Notes: generated by a model not told the origin, from the sequence alone. A DNA stretch of 46,058 bases from Pseudomonadota bacterium (GCA_021325365.1 JAJPHF010000175.1:1-46058), one strand, 5' to 3'. Shown: positions 29,996 to 38,686, numbered from the stretch's first letter. Translations and numbers: made by a program.

Positions 29996-31364
29996 CCTGG
30001 GCGGCTGGCGCGCCTGGCTCGACGGCGAGGCGCCCGCCGACGCGCCCGATCCCACCACCCACCTCGCGGCCTGCCCGGGCTGCCGCGCGGTCGTGGACGA
30101 CCTGCGCGTGCCGGCGGCCGTGACCGCCGCGGCGCTCGACATGCTGGCGCCGCCCGCGCCGGCCAGCGTCGCCCTCGCTCGCCAGCGCCTAGCCTGGGCC
30201 CAGGCCGCCACGCGGCCCGCGGACCAGGCGCCGGCGCCTGCGCCCGCCGCAAGCGCAGCCGCGGATGCGAGTATCCCGTTCCCCTCGCCTCAGAAGAGCG
30301 GACAGCAACCCTCGCCATATACGGCAGTCCAGGACGAGTCCGTCCCTCCCCCTCTCCCCTTGGGAGAGGGTCGGGGTGAGGGCGTCTCCCTCGTGCCCCC
30401 GCTCCCCCTGGCAGAGCGCCGGGCTGAGGGCCCGCCCGCGTCCTCCCCCTCTCCTGAGGGAGAGGGGGGCAGGGGGGTGAGGTCCGCCTCTCCCCCCGCG
30501 CCGGCGGCCGCCTGGCGGCGCCGCTGGCGCGGGGCCGCGGCCGGCGTCGCTGCCGCGCTCGCCCTGACCCTGCTCGTCGGTACGCCCGGGGGGCGTACCG
30601 CGACCGCGCAGTTCCTGGCCCAGTTCCGCAGCCAGCGCTTCGCCGTCGTCGCCATCGAGCCCGGCCGCGACCGCGGCAGCCTGGCGTTCCTGAATCACCT
30701 GGGCAGCCTGCAGGGCGGCCCCCGGGCGCGCGCGGCCGCCGAGACCGTGGCCTCCGTCGCCGAGGCAAGCCAGCGCGTCGGGTTCCCCGTGCTGCAGCCC
30801 GATCCCGCGACGCTGCCCGCCGGGCTGGCGCCCACGCCAAAGATCCAGGTCTGGCCGGCCAGCGAGATCCGCTTCACCTTCGACCGTCAGAAGGCGCAGG
30901 CCTACTTCCAGGCCACCGGCCACCCCGAGGTCAGCCTGCCCGCGCGGTTCGACGGCGCCTCGCTGGTCGTCGCCGTCCCGGCGGCTGCCTTCCTCGAGTA
31001 CACTGCTCCCGGCAACAGCCAGATGCTGGTGGTCGGCGCGGCGCGCGAGCTGGAGGTCGGCGTCGAGGGCAACGTCTCGCTCGACGAGCTGCGCGACTTC
31101 CTCCTCGGCCTGCCCGGCCTGCCGCCGGACACGGTGCGCCAGCTCCGCGCCATCCAGGATTGGCGCACGACGCTGCCCATCCCCGTGCCCGTCGACCAGA
31201 TCGCCTGGCAGCCCGTCACCATCGCGGGCGGCCCGGGCCTCCTGCTGGCCGACAACACCGGCGTCGGCAGCGGCGCCCTGTGGCAGCGGGACGGCCGCGT
31301 CTACGGCGTCGCCGGCACCGCGCGCGCGGCGGAGATCGAGCGTGTCGCCAACAGCCTCCGCTGA
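29979..31364 (+). CDS. Zinc-type anti-sigma factor with in-frame palindromic-repeat insertion
   Basis: 461 residues from ATG 29979. The N-terminus has the ZAS pattern His28...Cys32-x-x-Cys35 (HLAACPGC), which binds zinc and the ECF sigma factor. One membrane helix is at about 184-201 (GAAAGVAAALALTLLVG). The exported part (202-461) has a DUF4367-like stretch, VGFPVLQPDPATLPAGLAPTPKIQV, and an ending TARAAEIERVANSLR. Residues 123-168 between the sigma-binding part and the membrane helix are encoded by palindromic repeats (PLPLGEGRGEGV and PSPEGEGGRGVR wording). Such linkers tolerate insertions. It holds the sigma factor of 29435-29995 at the membrane until a signal arrives; the signal is unknown. 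Confidence 0.87.
   Translation: MTTCPDLGGWRAWLDGEAPADAPDPTTHLAACPGCRAVVDDLRVPAAVTAAALDMLAPPAPASVALARQRLAWAQAATRPADQAPAPAPAASAAADASIPFPSPQKSGQQPSPYTAVQDESVPPPLPLGEGRGEGVSLVPPLPLAERRAEGPPASSPSPEGEGGRGVRSASPPAPAAAWRRRWRGAAAGVAAALALTLLVGTPGGRTATAQFLAQFRSQRFAVVAIEPGRDRGSLAFLNHLGSLQGGPRARAAAETVASVAEASQRVGFPVLQPDPATLPAGLAPTPKIQVWPASEIRFTFDRQKAQAYFQATGHPEVSLPARFDGASLVVAVPAAAFLEYTAPGNSQMLVVGAARELEVGVEGNVSLDELRDFLLGLPGLPPDTVRQLRAIQDWRTTLPIPVPVDQIAWQPVTIAGGPGLLLADNTGVGSGALWQRDGRVYGVAGTARAAEIERVANSLR
30344..30482. repeat. Palindromic repeats inside the anti-sigma coding sequence
   Basis: Unit 1: CCCTCTCCC (30350-30358) pairs with GGGAGAGGG (30362-30370). Unit 3: CCCCCTCTCC (30445-30454) pairs with GGAGAGGGGG (30459-30468). 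A degenerate unit lies between. All keep the reading frame. The tail GGGGGCAGGGGGGTGAGG matches the element at 6311-6360 in reverse. Confidence 0.75.
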
Positions 31365-32304
31365 GCGCCCCGCCGCGCCCGCCGCCCCGGTCGCCGCGCC
31401 GGCCGTCGAGACGGTCGGGCTACGCAAGGAGTACGGCGGCAAGGTGGCGCTGCACGACCTGTCGCTGCGCGTGGCGCCCGGCGAGGTGTTCGGCTTCCTC
31501 GGGCCGAACGGCGCCGGCAAGACCACGACGGTGAAGATCCTGACCGGGCTGGTGCGGCCCACGGCAGGCGCCGCGCGCCTCTTCGGCCAGCCCGCCGCCG
31601 ACCCCGCCGCGCGCCGCCGCATCGGCTACCTGCCCGAGAGCTTCCGCTTCCACGACTGGCTGACCGGCGAGGCCCTCCTCGACTTCCACGGCCGCCTGGC
31701 CGGCCTCTCGGCCGCCGAGCGCCGCCGCCGCATCCCCGCCGTCATTCAGCGCGTCGGCCTCGCGGGGCGCGGCGGCGATCGCCTGCGCGCCTACTCCAAG
31801 GGCATGACCCAGCGCATCGGCCTCGCCCAGGCACTCCTCGCCGAGCCCGCGCTGGTGCTGCTCGACGAGCCCACCTCGGCGCTCGACCCCGTCGGCCGCC
31901 GCGAGGTGCGCGACCTCATCCGCGGCCTGCGCGCCGAGGGCGTCGCCGTGCTGCTGAACTCGCACCTGCTCACCGAGATCGAGCTGGTGTGCGACCGCGT
32001 GGCCATCGTGGACCGCGGCCGCGTGGTGCGCGAGGGGGCGCTGGCCGACCTGCTGGGCCGCGTCTCCGAGATCCGCCTCACGCTCGACCGCGTCGATCCG
32101 CCGCTGCTCGCCGCGCTGCGCCGCCACGGCGAGGCGCTGGCCGTGGACGGCGCGACCGTCGTGCTCGGCGTGCCCGATCTGGAGGTCGCGCCGGCCGTCG
32201 CCGAGACCATCGTGCGCGCGGGCTATCGTCTATACGGCCTGGTGCCCGTCCAGCGCTCGCTGGAGGACGTGTTCGTGAGCCTGGTCGAGGGCGGCGACCA
32301 GTGA
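31342..32304 (+). CDS. ABC transporter ATP-binding protein (CcmA/NatA type)
   Basis: 320 residues from GTG 31342 with GGAG 7 bases upstream; the start overlaps the anti-sigma gene by 23 bases. Walker A GPNGAGKTTT, signature YSKGMTQRIGLAQALL, Walker B LVLLDEPTSALDP, switch His in LNSHLL. The C-terminal 90 residues (VSEIRLTLDRVDPP...ETIVRAGYRLYGLVPVQRSLEDVFVSLV) are typical of export-type ATPases. It pairs with the membrane protein that starts at its stop codon. It is probably in one operon with the sigma and anti-sigma genes, so the ECF system may control this exporter. The substrate is unknown. Confidence 0.92.
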   Translation: MSPTASAERPAAPAAPVAAPAVETVGLRKEYGGKVALHDLSLRVAPGEVFGFLGPNGAGKTTTVKILTGLVRPTAGAARLFGQPAADPAARRRIGYLPESFRFHDWLTGEALLDFHGRLAGLSAAERRRRIPAVIQRVGLAGRGGDRLRAYSKGMTQRIGLAQALLAEPALVLLDEPTSALDPVGRREVRDLIRGLRAEGVAVLLNSHLLTEIELVCDRVAIVDRGRVVREGALADLLGRVSEIRLTLDRVDPPLLAALRRHGEALAVDGATVVLGVPDLEVAPAVAETIVRAGYRLYGLVPVQRSLEDVFVSLVEGGDQ

Positions 32305-33155
32305 CCGCGCTAATCATCGCCCGCTTCACGGTGCAGGAGGCCATCAGCCGCCGCCTGGTGCTCGCGGGCGCGCTCATCAGCCTGGCGTTCGTCGTGCTGT
32401 TCGCGCTCGGCTTCACCTTCCTCTATGGGCTCGCCGCGCAGAACGCCCGCGGCGACCCGACCGCGAGCGTAACGCTCGTCATGGCCGGCACGCTGCTCAC
32501 GGTGCTCGGCCTGTACGCCGTCTACTTCCTGTCCAGCTTCCTGGCGCTCTTCTTATCGGTGGGCGCCATCTCGGGCGAGATCGACGCCGGCACGCTCCAC
32601 GCCATCCTCGCGCGCCCGCTGCGCCGCGCCGAGTTCGTGCTGGGCCGCTGGCTGGCCTACGCTGGGCTGCTCGCCGTCTACGTGGCCGTCATGGCGACGC
32701 TCCTGCTGCTCGTCGCGCGGCTCGTCGCCGGCTACGAGGCGCCCGACGCGCCCCGCGCCATCGCGCTCATGGTGCTCGGCTCCGTGCTGCTCCTCACCGT
32801 TAGCCTCTTCGGCAGCACGCTCCTGTCCACGCTCGCGAACGGCGTGGTCGTCTTCTCGCTGTTCGGGCTGGCCTGGCTGGCCGGGATCATCGAGGTGGTG
32901 GGCAGCGCGCTGAACAACGCGGCCACGGTGAACCTCGGCATCGCCATCAGCCTGCTCGTGCCGAGCGACGCCGTCTGGCGCGGCGCGTCCTACTACCTCC
33001 AGGCGCCCGCCTTCCTGGCCGCCATCGGCAGCCGCGTCGCCCTCCCCTTCGCCGCCAGCGCGCCGCCCACCCCCGCCCTCGTCATCTGGGCGCTCGCCTA
33101 CCCCCTCGTCTTCCTCGCCGCCGCCATCCTCGCCTTCCGCCGCCGCGACCTCTAG
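32301..33155 (+). CDS. ABC transporter permease (ABC-2 type)
   Basis: 284 residues from GTG 32301; start and the stop of the ATPase gene overlap as GTGA. About six membrane segments: 22-46, 60-88, 120-141, 155-178, 180-200 and 255-278. The block FLSVGAISGEIDAGTLHAILARPLRRAEFVLGRWLAY is the conserved cytoplasmic loop of ABC-2 permeases (NosY-like). It works with the ATP-binding protein just before it as a half-transporter or dimer. The gene ends the sigma operon; no further gene follows on this strand for 220 bases. Confidence 0.88.
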   Translation: MTALIIARFTVQEAISRRLVLAGALISLAFVVLFALGFTFLYGLAAQNARGDPTASVTLVMAGTLLTVLGLYAVYFLSSFLALFLSVGAISGEIDAGTLHAILARPLRRAEFVLGRWLAYAGLLAVYVAVMATLLLLVARLVAGYEAPDAPRAIALMVLGSVLLLTVSLFGSTLLSTLANGVVVFSLFGLAWLAGIIEVVGSALNNAATVNLGIAISLLVPSDAVWRGASYYLQAPAFLAAIGSRVALPFAASAPPTPALVIWALAYPLVFLAAAILAFRRRDL

Positions 33156-33190
33156 AGCAGCATGCAGGCTAGCTGAGCGGTCAGCGTCTC

Positions 33191-33215
33191 GTAGGGGCGG
33201 CTCTCGTGGCCGCCC
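33191..33215. repeat. CTCGT-centred palindromic repeat, copy 2 (diverged)
   Basis: GTAGGGGCGGC, CTCGT near the centre and GCCGCCC. It shares the layout but not the arm sequence of copies 1, 3 and 4. It lies in the gap after the permease gene. Confidence 0.5.
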
Positions 33216-33339
33216 GCGGCCCGCAGGCCGCAGCCCCCAGTCGGCCGACGGCTCAGTGTCGCTGCAAGCCACTGTAGTCGGGCCGCCCTGCCCCCGGGCG
33301 CTGGCGATGCAATCGCCGACCAGCCTGACGAGCAGTCTG

Positions 33340-33345
33340 TATACT
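33340..33345 (+). promoter_or_regulatory. Possible -10 box (TATACT) of the stress-protein gene
   Basis: TATACT lies 32 bases before ATG 33377. A weak -35 candidate (CCGACC, 33316-33321) is 18 bases upstream. Confidence 0.45.
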
Positions 33346-33376
33346 GAGCCAGGCAACAGCTCTGGGGAGGCAACGA

Positions 33377-33898
33377 ATGGCAGAGCAAAGCGTGATCGGC
33401 ACCTATGACTCGATGGACGAGGCGGACGCCGCCGTGCGGAAGCTCGTGGAAGGTGGCTTCCCGGCGACCCAAGTCTCGGTGCTCGCGCAGAATCTCCAGT
33501 CCCAGAAGCAGGTCCACGGCTTCATCACCACCGGCGACGTGGCCAAGGTCGGCGCGGGGACCGGCGCCTGGGTCGGCGGCCTGTTCGGCCTGCTCACGGG
33601 CGTCGCCCTCGTGTTCGTGCCCGCGGTCGGCCCGCTGCTGGTGGCCGGGCCGTTCGCCGCGTCGCTGCTTGGCGGCATCGAGGGCGCGATCGCGGGCGCC
33701 GGCGCCGGCGGCCTGCTCGGCGCGCTGGCCGGGGTGGGCGTCTCCAAGCAGCACATCGTCAAGTACGAGGACCAGCTGAAGGCCGGCAAGTACCTCCTCC
33801 TCGCCCAGGGCAGCGCGGCCGACGTGGCGCGCGCCCAGAGCATCCTCCAGACGACCGCGCCCGCCGAGCTGACCGCCCACAGCGCGGCCCCTGCCTGA
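33377..33898 (+). CDS. General stress protein 17M/YflT-like protein with glycine-rich membrane-like centre
   Basis: 173 residues; GGGGAGG precedes ATG 33377. The N-terminal 50 residues (SVIGTYDSMDEADAAVRKLVEGGFPATQVSVLAQNL) match the ferredoxin-like repeat of the YflT/general-stress 17M group. The centre (60-120) is Gly/Ala-rich and hydrophobic (GAGTGAWVGGLFGLLTGVALVFVPAVGPLLVAGPF), and the C-terminal part has VSKQHIVKYEDQLKAGKYLLLAQGSAADVARAQSIL, a second copy of the fold. Family members are induced by heat, salt or nutrient stress; the molecular role is unknown. Single-gene unit. Confidence 0.83.
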   Translation: MAEQSVIGTYDSMDEADAAVRKLVEGGFPATQVSVLAQNLQSQKQVHGFITTGDVAKVGAGTGAWVGGLFGLLTGVALVFVPAVGPLLVAGPFAASLLGGIEGAIAGAGAGGLLGALAGVGVSKQHIVKYEDQLKAGKYLLLAQGSAADVARAQSILQTTAPAELTAHSAAPA

Positions 33899-34027
33899 CC
33901 AGCTGCTCCCCTACCTTGACGCCGCGCCGCCGGGCCGGTATCGTGGCCTCGCCACGGTCCGGCCGGGGGGCGGGCGGCGCCTCGCGGCGGCAGACGACCG
34001 GCGGCGACACGCGCAGGAGGACACCCC

Positions 34028-35056
34028 ATGAAGATCGTCGTCTACGGTCCCGAGCGCCGCGTCGGCGCGCTAGTAGGCGATCAGGTCGTGGACCTGAACC
34101 GCGCCTACGCCAAGTACCTGGCCGAGAAGCAGGGCGAGAGCCGCGCGGCCGCCCTGGCCGCCGCGGTGGTGCCCGCCGACCTGCAAGGGCTGGTGGAGAG
34201 CGGCGCCCGCGGCCTGGAGGGCGCGCAGCAAGCGCTCGACTACCTGAACGGCGGCGCGCAGGACCAGGCCGGCCTCGACGGCGCGACGATCGTGCGCCCG
34301 CTGAGCGCCGTCAAGCTACAGGCGCCTGTCCCCGGCCCCGGCAGCCGCATCGCCTGCGGCGGCGCCAACTACGCCAAGCACAGCGCCGGCATGCGCCGCA
34401 ACCAGGGCACCGAGGTGACCGAGCAGGAGGTCTACGACGCCGCCCGTCGCGACGGCCAGTGGGGCTTCTGGAAGATCAGCCGGCCCATCCTCGGCCCCGA
34501 CGACACGCTGACCTATCCCAGCCGCACGAAGATGCTCGACTACGAGGGCGAGTGCGCCATCATCATCGGCAAGAGCGGCCGCAACATCGCGCCGGCCCGG
34601 GCGCGCGACTACTACTGGGGCGTCACGCTGTTCGTCGACTGGAGCATCCGTGACGACCGCGGTACGCCGCGCACCATGAGCTACAATCTGGGCAAGAACT
34701 TCGACGGCAGCACCGCGATCGGCCCGTGCATCGTCGTCGGCGAGCTGGATCCCGAGAACATCCCCGTCGAGACGAAGCTGAACGGCGAGGTGCGCCAGAG
34801 CTACAGCACCAGCGAGATGATCTTCACCTTCCCCGAGATCCTGGAGTACCTGTCGCGCGACTTCACCTTCCTGCCCGGCGACGTCGTCAGCGGCGGCACC
34901 GGCGCCGGCACGGCGATGGACTCCAGCCGCCGCGACGCCGAGGGCAAGATCGCGCTCGACCGCTTCGTGAAGCCGGGCGACACCCTCGAAGTGTCCTCGC
35001 CCGGCATCGGTACCCTCCGCAACAAGGTCGCCGCCCCCGCCGCGGTCGCCGTCTAG
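34028..35056 (+). CDS. Fumarylacetoacetate hydrolase family protein
   Basis: 342 residues from ATG 34028 with AGGAGGA upstream. The N-terminal 95 residues are the small FAH domain. In the C-terminal domain the metal-binding acids are in order: Glu173 and Glu175 (DYEGECAIIIGK) and Asp204 (LFVDWSIRDD). ACGGANYAKHSAGM supplies the usual catalytic-region His118. FPEILEYLSRDFTFLPGDVVSGGTGAGTAMDSS and FVKPGDTLEVSSPGIGTLRN follow the family. These enzymes split C-C bonds of acylpyruvates or act as dehydratases and decarboxylases in aromatic catabolism. The substrate is not determined. Confidence 0.9.
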   Translation: MKIVVYGPERRVGALVGDQVVDLNRAYAKYLAEKQGESRAAALAAAVVPADLQGLVESGARGLEGAQQALDYLNGGAQDQAGLDGATIVRPLSAVKLQAPVPGPGSRIACGGANYAKHSAGMRRNQGTEVTEQEVYDAARRDGQWGFWKISRPILGPDDTLTYPSRTKMLDYEGECAIIIGKSGRNIAPARARDYYWGVTLFVDWSIRDDRGTPRTMSYNLGKNFDGSTAIGPCIVVGELDPENIPVETKLNGEVRQSYSTSEMIFTFPEILEYLSRDFTFLPGDVVSGGTGAGTAMDSSRRDAEGKIALDRFVKPGDTLEVSSPGIGTLRNKVAAPAAVAV

Positions 35057-35084
35057 CGCCGCCGCCACGCCGCAGCGGCCCCGG

Positions 35085-35113
35085 TCCCCATGCACCGTCT
35101 GCGTGCGTGGGGA
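35085..35113 (+). terminator. Hairpin after the FAH gene
   Basis: TCCCCA-T-GCAC pairs with GTGC-G-TGGGGA (one G-T pair, 7-base loop), 29 bases after the stop codon. There is no T-run. Confidence 0.45.
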
Positions 35114-35292
35114 TCGGAGCGCCCGGCGTCCGCGGCGCCCGCGCTTTCGCCCGCCGAGGGGCCCCGCGACTCGCGGCGCTCCACGGTGTAACCCGAAGGA
35201 CAATTACTGGCGACAGTACCTTTGGGCCGTACTACTTTGCAGGTCGCGACGAGCGGCGCTCCGCTCGCATTCACGCGACAGGAGGACGACCA

Positions 35293-35943
35293 ATGGCCTG
35301 GCAAGCGGCGAACCGGGCAGCCCGTCCGCTCCTGGCAGCACTCTTCGCGAGCATCCTCCTCGGCACGCCGGCCCGCCCCGTGACAGCGCAGCAAGTCCCG
35401 CCCGCCCCCGACCCGGTCGCCGTCACCCTCGATCCCGCGACCACGGCGCTCGTGATCCTCGACGTGACCGAGCAGACGTGCAGCCCGCAGCCCAGCTGCA
35501 CCCAGGGCATGGTGCCGCGCATCGCCGCGCTGCTCGGCCGCGCCCGCCCGGCCGGCGTCTACGTGGTGTACTCCGTGCCCCCCAGCGGCTCGCCGGTGCT
35601 CCCCGAGGTGGCGCCCGCGCCCGGCGATCCCAGCTTCGTCGGGCAGGCGCAAGACCGCTTCTACAACAGCAACCTCGACGACCTGCTGCGCCCGCGTGGC
35701 ATCAACACGCTGATCCTCGTCGGCTGGCGCGAGAACGGCTCGGTGCTCTACACCTCGGTCGGCGCCACGCTGCGCGGCTACACCGTCGTCGTCCCCGTGG
35801 ACGCCACCTCGGCCGCCCAGGACTACGACATCGCCATCGGGCAATACCAGATGCTCACCCAGCTCAACAGCAACCCGACGAACGAGCCGCTGCGGCCCGA
35901 CGCCGTCACTCTCAGCCGCACCGACCTGATCACCTTCCAGTAG
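35293..35943 (+). CDS. Exported isochorismatase-fold protein lacking the catalytic Cys
   Basis: 216 residues from ATG 35293 (AGGAGGA 8 bases upstream; the long open frame before it is a shadow). The signal peptide is about 1-33 (RPLLAALFASILLGTPARPVTA). Core: TALVILDVTEQTCS (Asp57), RIAALLGRARPAGVYVVYSV, QAQDRFYNSNLDDLLRPRGINTLILVGWRENGSVLYTSVGATLRGYTVVVPVDA. The expected Cys is Ser150 (ENGSVL), and the usual catalytic Lys before RF is Gln or Asp. I recall exported relatives with the same wording, which suggests a distinct non-hydrolytic subgroup. No partner gene is obvious; a multicopper oxidase gene follows 113 bases later. Confidence 0.82.
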   Translation: MAWQAANRAARPLLAALFASILLGTPARPVTAQQVPPAPDPVAVTLDPATTALVILDVTEQTCSPQPSCTQGMVPRIAALLGRARPAGVYVVYSVPPSGSPVLPEVAPAPGDPSFVGQAQDRFYNSNLDDLLRPRGINTLILVGWRENGSVLYTSVGATLRGYTVVVPVDATSAAQDYDIAIGQYQMLTQLNSNPTNEPLRPDAVTLSRTDLITFQ

Positions 35944-36056
35944 GCGAATCCCTCGCCACGACGGACGGAATCGCCCACCATATGGCACCGGCCCACTGAC
36001 GGACCGCAGGCCGCGCGGGCAACCTGACCGCGCCTGTGCACCAAGGGAGACAGACT

Positions 36057-37442
36057 ATGAACGTCGTGTCTCGCCGCCTCAACCGTCGCACCTTGCTCGC
36101 GCTCGCGACCGTCGGGCTCGGCGGCATCGCCCTGCCGGTCGGGGCGGAGGCCTGGGTTCGCACGGCCCGCCACCCGCCCGCCGCGGTCCCCGCGCCCGCC
36201 CCGCCGCTCGCCGGCCTCCCGACGGGGCCGCCGCCGGCCGAAGGCGTCGAGGTCACCTTGACCGCGACCTCCACCGCGGTCGCCCTCGACGGGGCGACCG
36301 TGCCGCTGAGCTTCGACGGCACGTTCCCCGGCCCGCTCCTTCGGTTCCACGATGGCGATCACGTGCGGCTCACCTTCGTCAACCGCCTCGACGCGATGAC
36401 CAACCTGCACCTTCACGGGCTGCACATTCCCCCCGCCGTCGACGACCCCTTCGTCCACCTCATGCCCGGGGAGTCGCGGCTGTACGAGTTCACCGTCCCG
36501 GCCGGCGCAGCCGGGACTTACTGGTACCACCCGCACGAGCACGGCGCGCTGGAGGCCCAGATTCGCGGCGGCCTGGTGGGGCCGCTCGTCATCGCCGGGC
36601 CGCCGGACGATCTGCCCGAGCTACAGGCGGCGCAGGACGAGCTGCTCGTGTTCACGGCCCTGGGCGGTCGAGGCCGGGGAGCCGGCGGGGTGCTGGTCAA
36701 CGGCCGCCCGCAGGCGACGGCAACGGCCACTAGCCCAACCGTCCGCCTGCGGCTGCTCAATGCTAGCGCCGACACCTTCCTCCGCCTCGGGCTCGAGGAG
36801 CTGACAGCGCACCTCGTCGCCACCGACGGCGGCTTCATCGCCGAGCCGGTGCCGCTGGACGAGATCGCGCTGGCCCCGGGCGAGCGCGCCGAGGTGCTCG
36901 CCCAAGTCAGCCAACCAGGCAGTTACGGGCTCACGGCCCTCCCGTTCGGCGCCTTCGGCCGCGGCGGCGGGGTCGGCAGCGCCGCGCCAGTCTGGACGTT
37001 AACCGTCGCCTCGGCCATGAGCCCCGCGCCGCTGCCGCGCACCCTGGCGACCGTCCCACCGCTCGATCCCGCCGATGCCGTGGCCACGCGCCGCATCGTG
37101 CTCGACGGCGGGTTCCGCATCGACGGCCAGCGGTTCGACGAGGACCGCGTCGACGTGCAGGCGCGGCTCGGCACGTTGGAGGTCTGGGAGATCGAGAACG
37201 CGAGCGGTCAGCGCCACGCCTTCCACCTGCACACCTATTCGTTCCAGGTGCTGGCGCGCAACGACCAGCCAGAGCCGTATGCGGCCTGGCGCGACGTCGT
37301 GGCCCTTCCGCCGGGCGACCGGGTGCGCCTCGCCATCCCGTTCGCCGACTTCGGCGGCAAGACCGTCTTCCACTGCCACGTCGCGCGGCACAACGACCGG
37401 GGCATGATGGCCGTGCTGGAAGTGGCGGTCCCGACGAGCTGA
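36057..37442 (+). CDS. Exported multicopper oxidase (two- or three-domain laccase/CueO type)
   Basis: 461 residues from ATG 36057 (AGGGAGA upstream). A twin-arginine-like signal (NRRTLLALATVGLGG) starts the protein. Copper ligands: HLHGLH (118-123), WYHPHEH (156-162), HAFHLHTYSF (387-396) and the type-1 block HCHVARHNDRGMM with His439-Cys440-His441, His445 and axial Met450. VLVNGRPQA and the ALAPGERAEVLAQ blocks are typical. The type-1 to type-2/3 electron path Cys440 is intact, so it is probably active on Cu(I), Mn(II) or phenols outside the cell. It lies 16 kb from the copper cluster. Confidence 0.92.
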   Translation: MNVVSRRLNRRTLLALATVGLGGIALPVGAEAWVRTARHPPAAVPAPAPPLAGLPTGPPPAEGVEVTLTATSTAVALDGATVPLSFDGTFPGPLLRFHDGDHVRLTFVNRLDAMTNLHLHGLHIPPAVDDPFVHLMPGESRLYEFTVPAGAAGTYWYHPHEHGALEAQIRGGLVGPLVIAGPPDDLPELQAAQDELLVFTALGGRGRGAGGVLVNGRPQATATATSPTVRLRLLNASADTFLRLGLEELTAHLVATDGGFIAEPVPLDEIALAPGERAEVLAQVSQPGSYGLTALPFGAFGRGGGVGSAAPVWTLTVASAMSPAPLPRTLATVPPLDPADAVATRRIVLDGGFRIDGQRFDEDRVDVQARLGTLEVWEIENASGQRHAFHLHTYSFQVLARNDQPEPYAAWRDVVALPPGDRVRLAIPFADFGGKTVFHCHVARHNDRGMMAVLEVAVPTS

Positions 37443-37516
37443 GCGCCGGCCGCGCTGGGCGAGGCGGGACGCGGGCCGCCCCAGCCCCCGCCCGAGCGCG
37501 CCGCGCCGCCCGCCGC

Positions 37517-38590
37517 TCAGCGGCCGGCGTACAGGCCGTCCACGTAGCCGCTCTGCTTGATCCGCTCCAGGTACTGGTTGTCGTAAAAGTCGCTCGGCGC
37601 CGCCGTCTTCGCGGCGGGCCGGTCGGAGGCCTGCAGCTGCGCCACGATGGCCGCCTCGGGCACGAGCTGGTCGCGGCTCCAGGTCGGCTCGTAGGCGTCG
37701 TAGGTCGCGCGCAGCGCCTCCTGGTCATCGGTGCGGAAATACTTCGCCAGCACGTCGATAGCGGTCTGCGGCTCCGCATGCGCGGTCGCCACCCCGCGCA
37801 GGTACGGCCGCAGGAACTGCTCGATCACCGCCGCGTGGCTGCTGGCGTACTCCCCGCGCACGATCATGCCCGCGCCGAAGTACGGCACGTCGAGCTGGCC
37901 CAGGTCCAGCAGCATCGTGCGGCCCTGCTTGATCGCCTGCACGTCGCGCGGCGGCGCGCTCATCGTCGCGTCCGCCAGCCCCGCCATGAACGCCTCGAAC
38001 GACGCGTCGTTGTTCCCCGCGTACAGCATCGACACGTCGGTGTCTGGGTTCAGCCCGCTCAGCTCCAGCGCCTTCCGCGTGCCGTAGAAGCCCATCGATC
38101 CCGGCCGCGACGCCGATAGCGTCTTGCCCCGCAGGTCCTGCACGCTCTGGATGCCGGGGTTCGCGACGAGCTTGAACACCAGCCGCGTCTGCACCCCGGC
38201 CACGTAGCGCGTGACGGGACTGCCGTACTCCAGGTTGACGTCGATGCCCTCCGGGCCGACGATGGCCAGCGCCACGTCGTCCGCGAGCAGCGCCTGCATC
38301 GCCGCGCTCGCGCCGAGGAACACCGCCTCCAGGTCGAACCCCGCCTCGCGGAAGTAGCCCTGTTCCAGCGCCACCCAGAACGGCGTCGTGTTCGCGCTGA
38401 GCGCCGAGTAGGCGAACCGCAGCGGGACCGGCGCGGCCGGCGCGCTCGGGGCCGTGGCCACCGGCGGCACCGTGGCGCTGGCCGCCGTGGGCGCGGGCGC
38501 GGGCGGCGCGGCCGCGGGCGTGGGCGCACACGCCCCGCCGACCAGCCCCAGGGCCGCCGCCAGCAGCACCATCAATCCCACGCTGCGCAT
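37517..38590 (-). CDS. ABC transporter substrate-binding lipoprotein, NitT/TauT type
   Basis: 357 residues from ATG 38590. A lipoprotein signal ends at Cys21 (LVGGACAP), followed by a Pro/Ala/Thr linker to about 57. Then the SsuA/THI5-like fold: LRFAYSALSANTTPFWVALEQGYFREAGFDLEAVFLG, GIQSVQDLRGKTLSASRPGSMGFYGTRKALELSGLNPDTDVSML, EAFMAGLADATMS and a C-terminal DQLVPEAAIVAQLQAS..YDNQYLERIKQSGYV. It is anchored outside the membrane to feed an ABC importer whose genes are not in the window. It is convergent with the multicopper oxidase. It resembles the gene at 1-900 and the remnant at 3483-3878. Confidence 0.9.
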   Translation of the reverse strand: MRSVGLMVLLAAALGLVGGACAPTPAAAPPAPAPTAASATVPPVATAPSAPAAPVPLRFAYSALSANTTPFWVALEQGYFREAGFDLEAVFLGASAAMQALLADDVALAIVGPEGIDVNLEYGSPVTRYVAGVQTRLVFKLVANPGIQSVQDLRGKTLSASRPGSMGFYGTRKALELSGLNPDTDVSMLYAGNNDASFEAFMAGLADATMSAPPRDVQAIKQGRTMLLDLGQLDVPYFGAGMIVRGEYASSHAAVIEQFLRPYLRGVATAHAEPQTAIDVLAKYFRTDDQEALRATYDAYEPTWSRDQLVPEAAIVAQLQASDRPAAKTAAPSDFYDNQYLERIKQSGYVDGLYAGR

Positions 38591-38657
38591 CGACCTTCCC
38601 CCCGGTTGCTCGCGTCGTACCTGGCGCCGGCTGAGCCGCTAGATCCGCCGGCCCCCT

Positions 38658-38686
38658 AACATGCCACCCATTACCGGTCCTGTCAA
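38658..38686 (-). promoter_or_regulatory. Probable promoter of the binding-lipoprotein gene
   Basis: On the minus strand TTGACA (38686-38681), a 17-base spacer and CATGTT (38663-38658), about 70 bases before ATG 38590. Confidence 0.55.
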
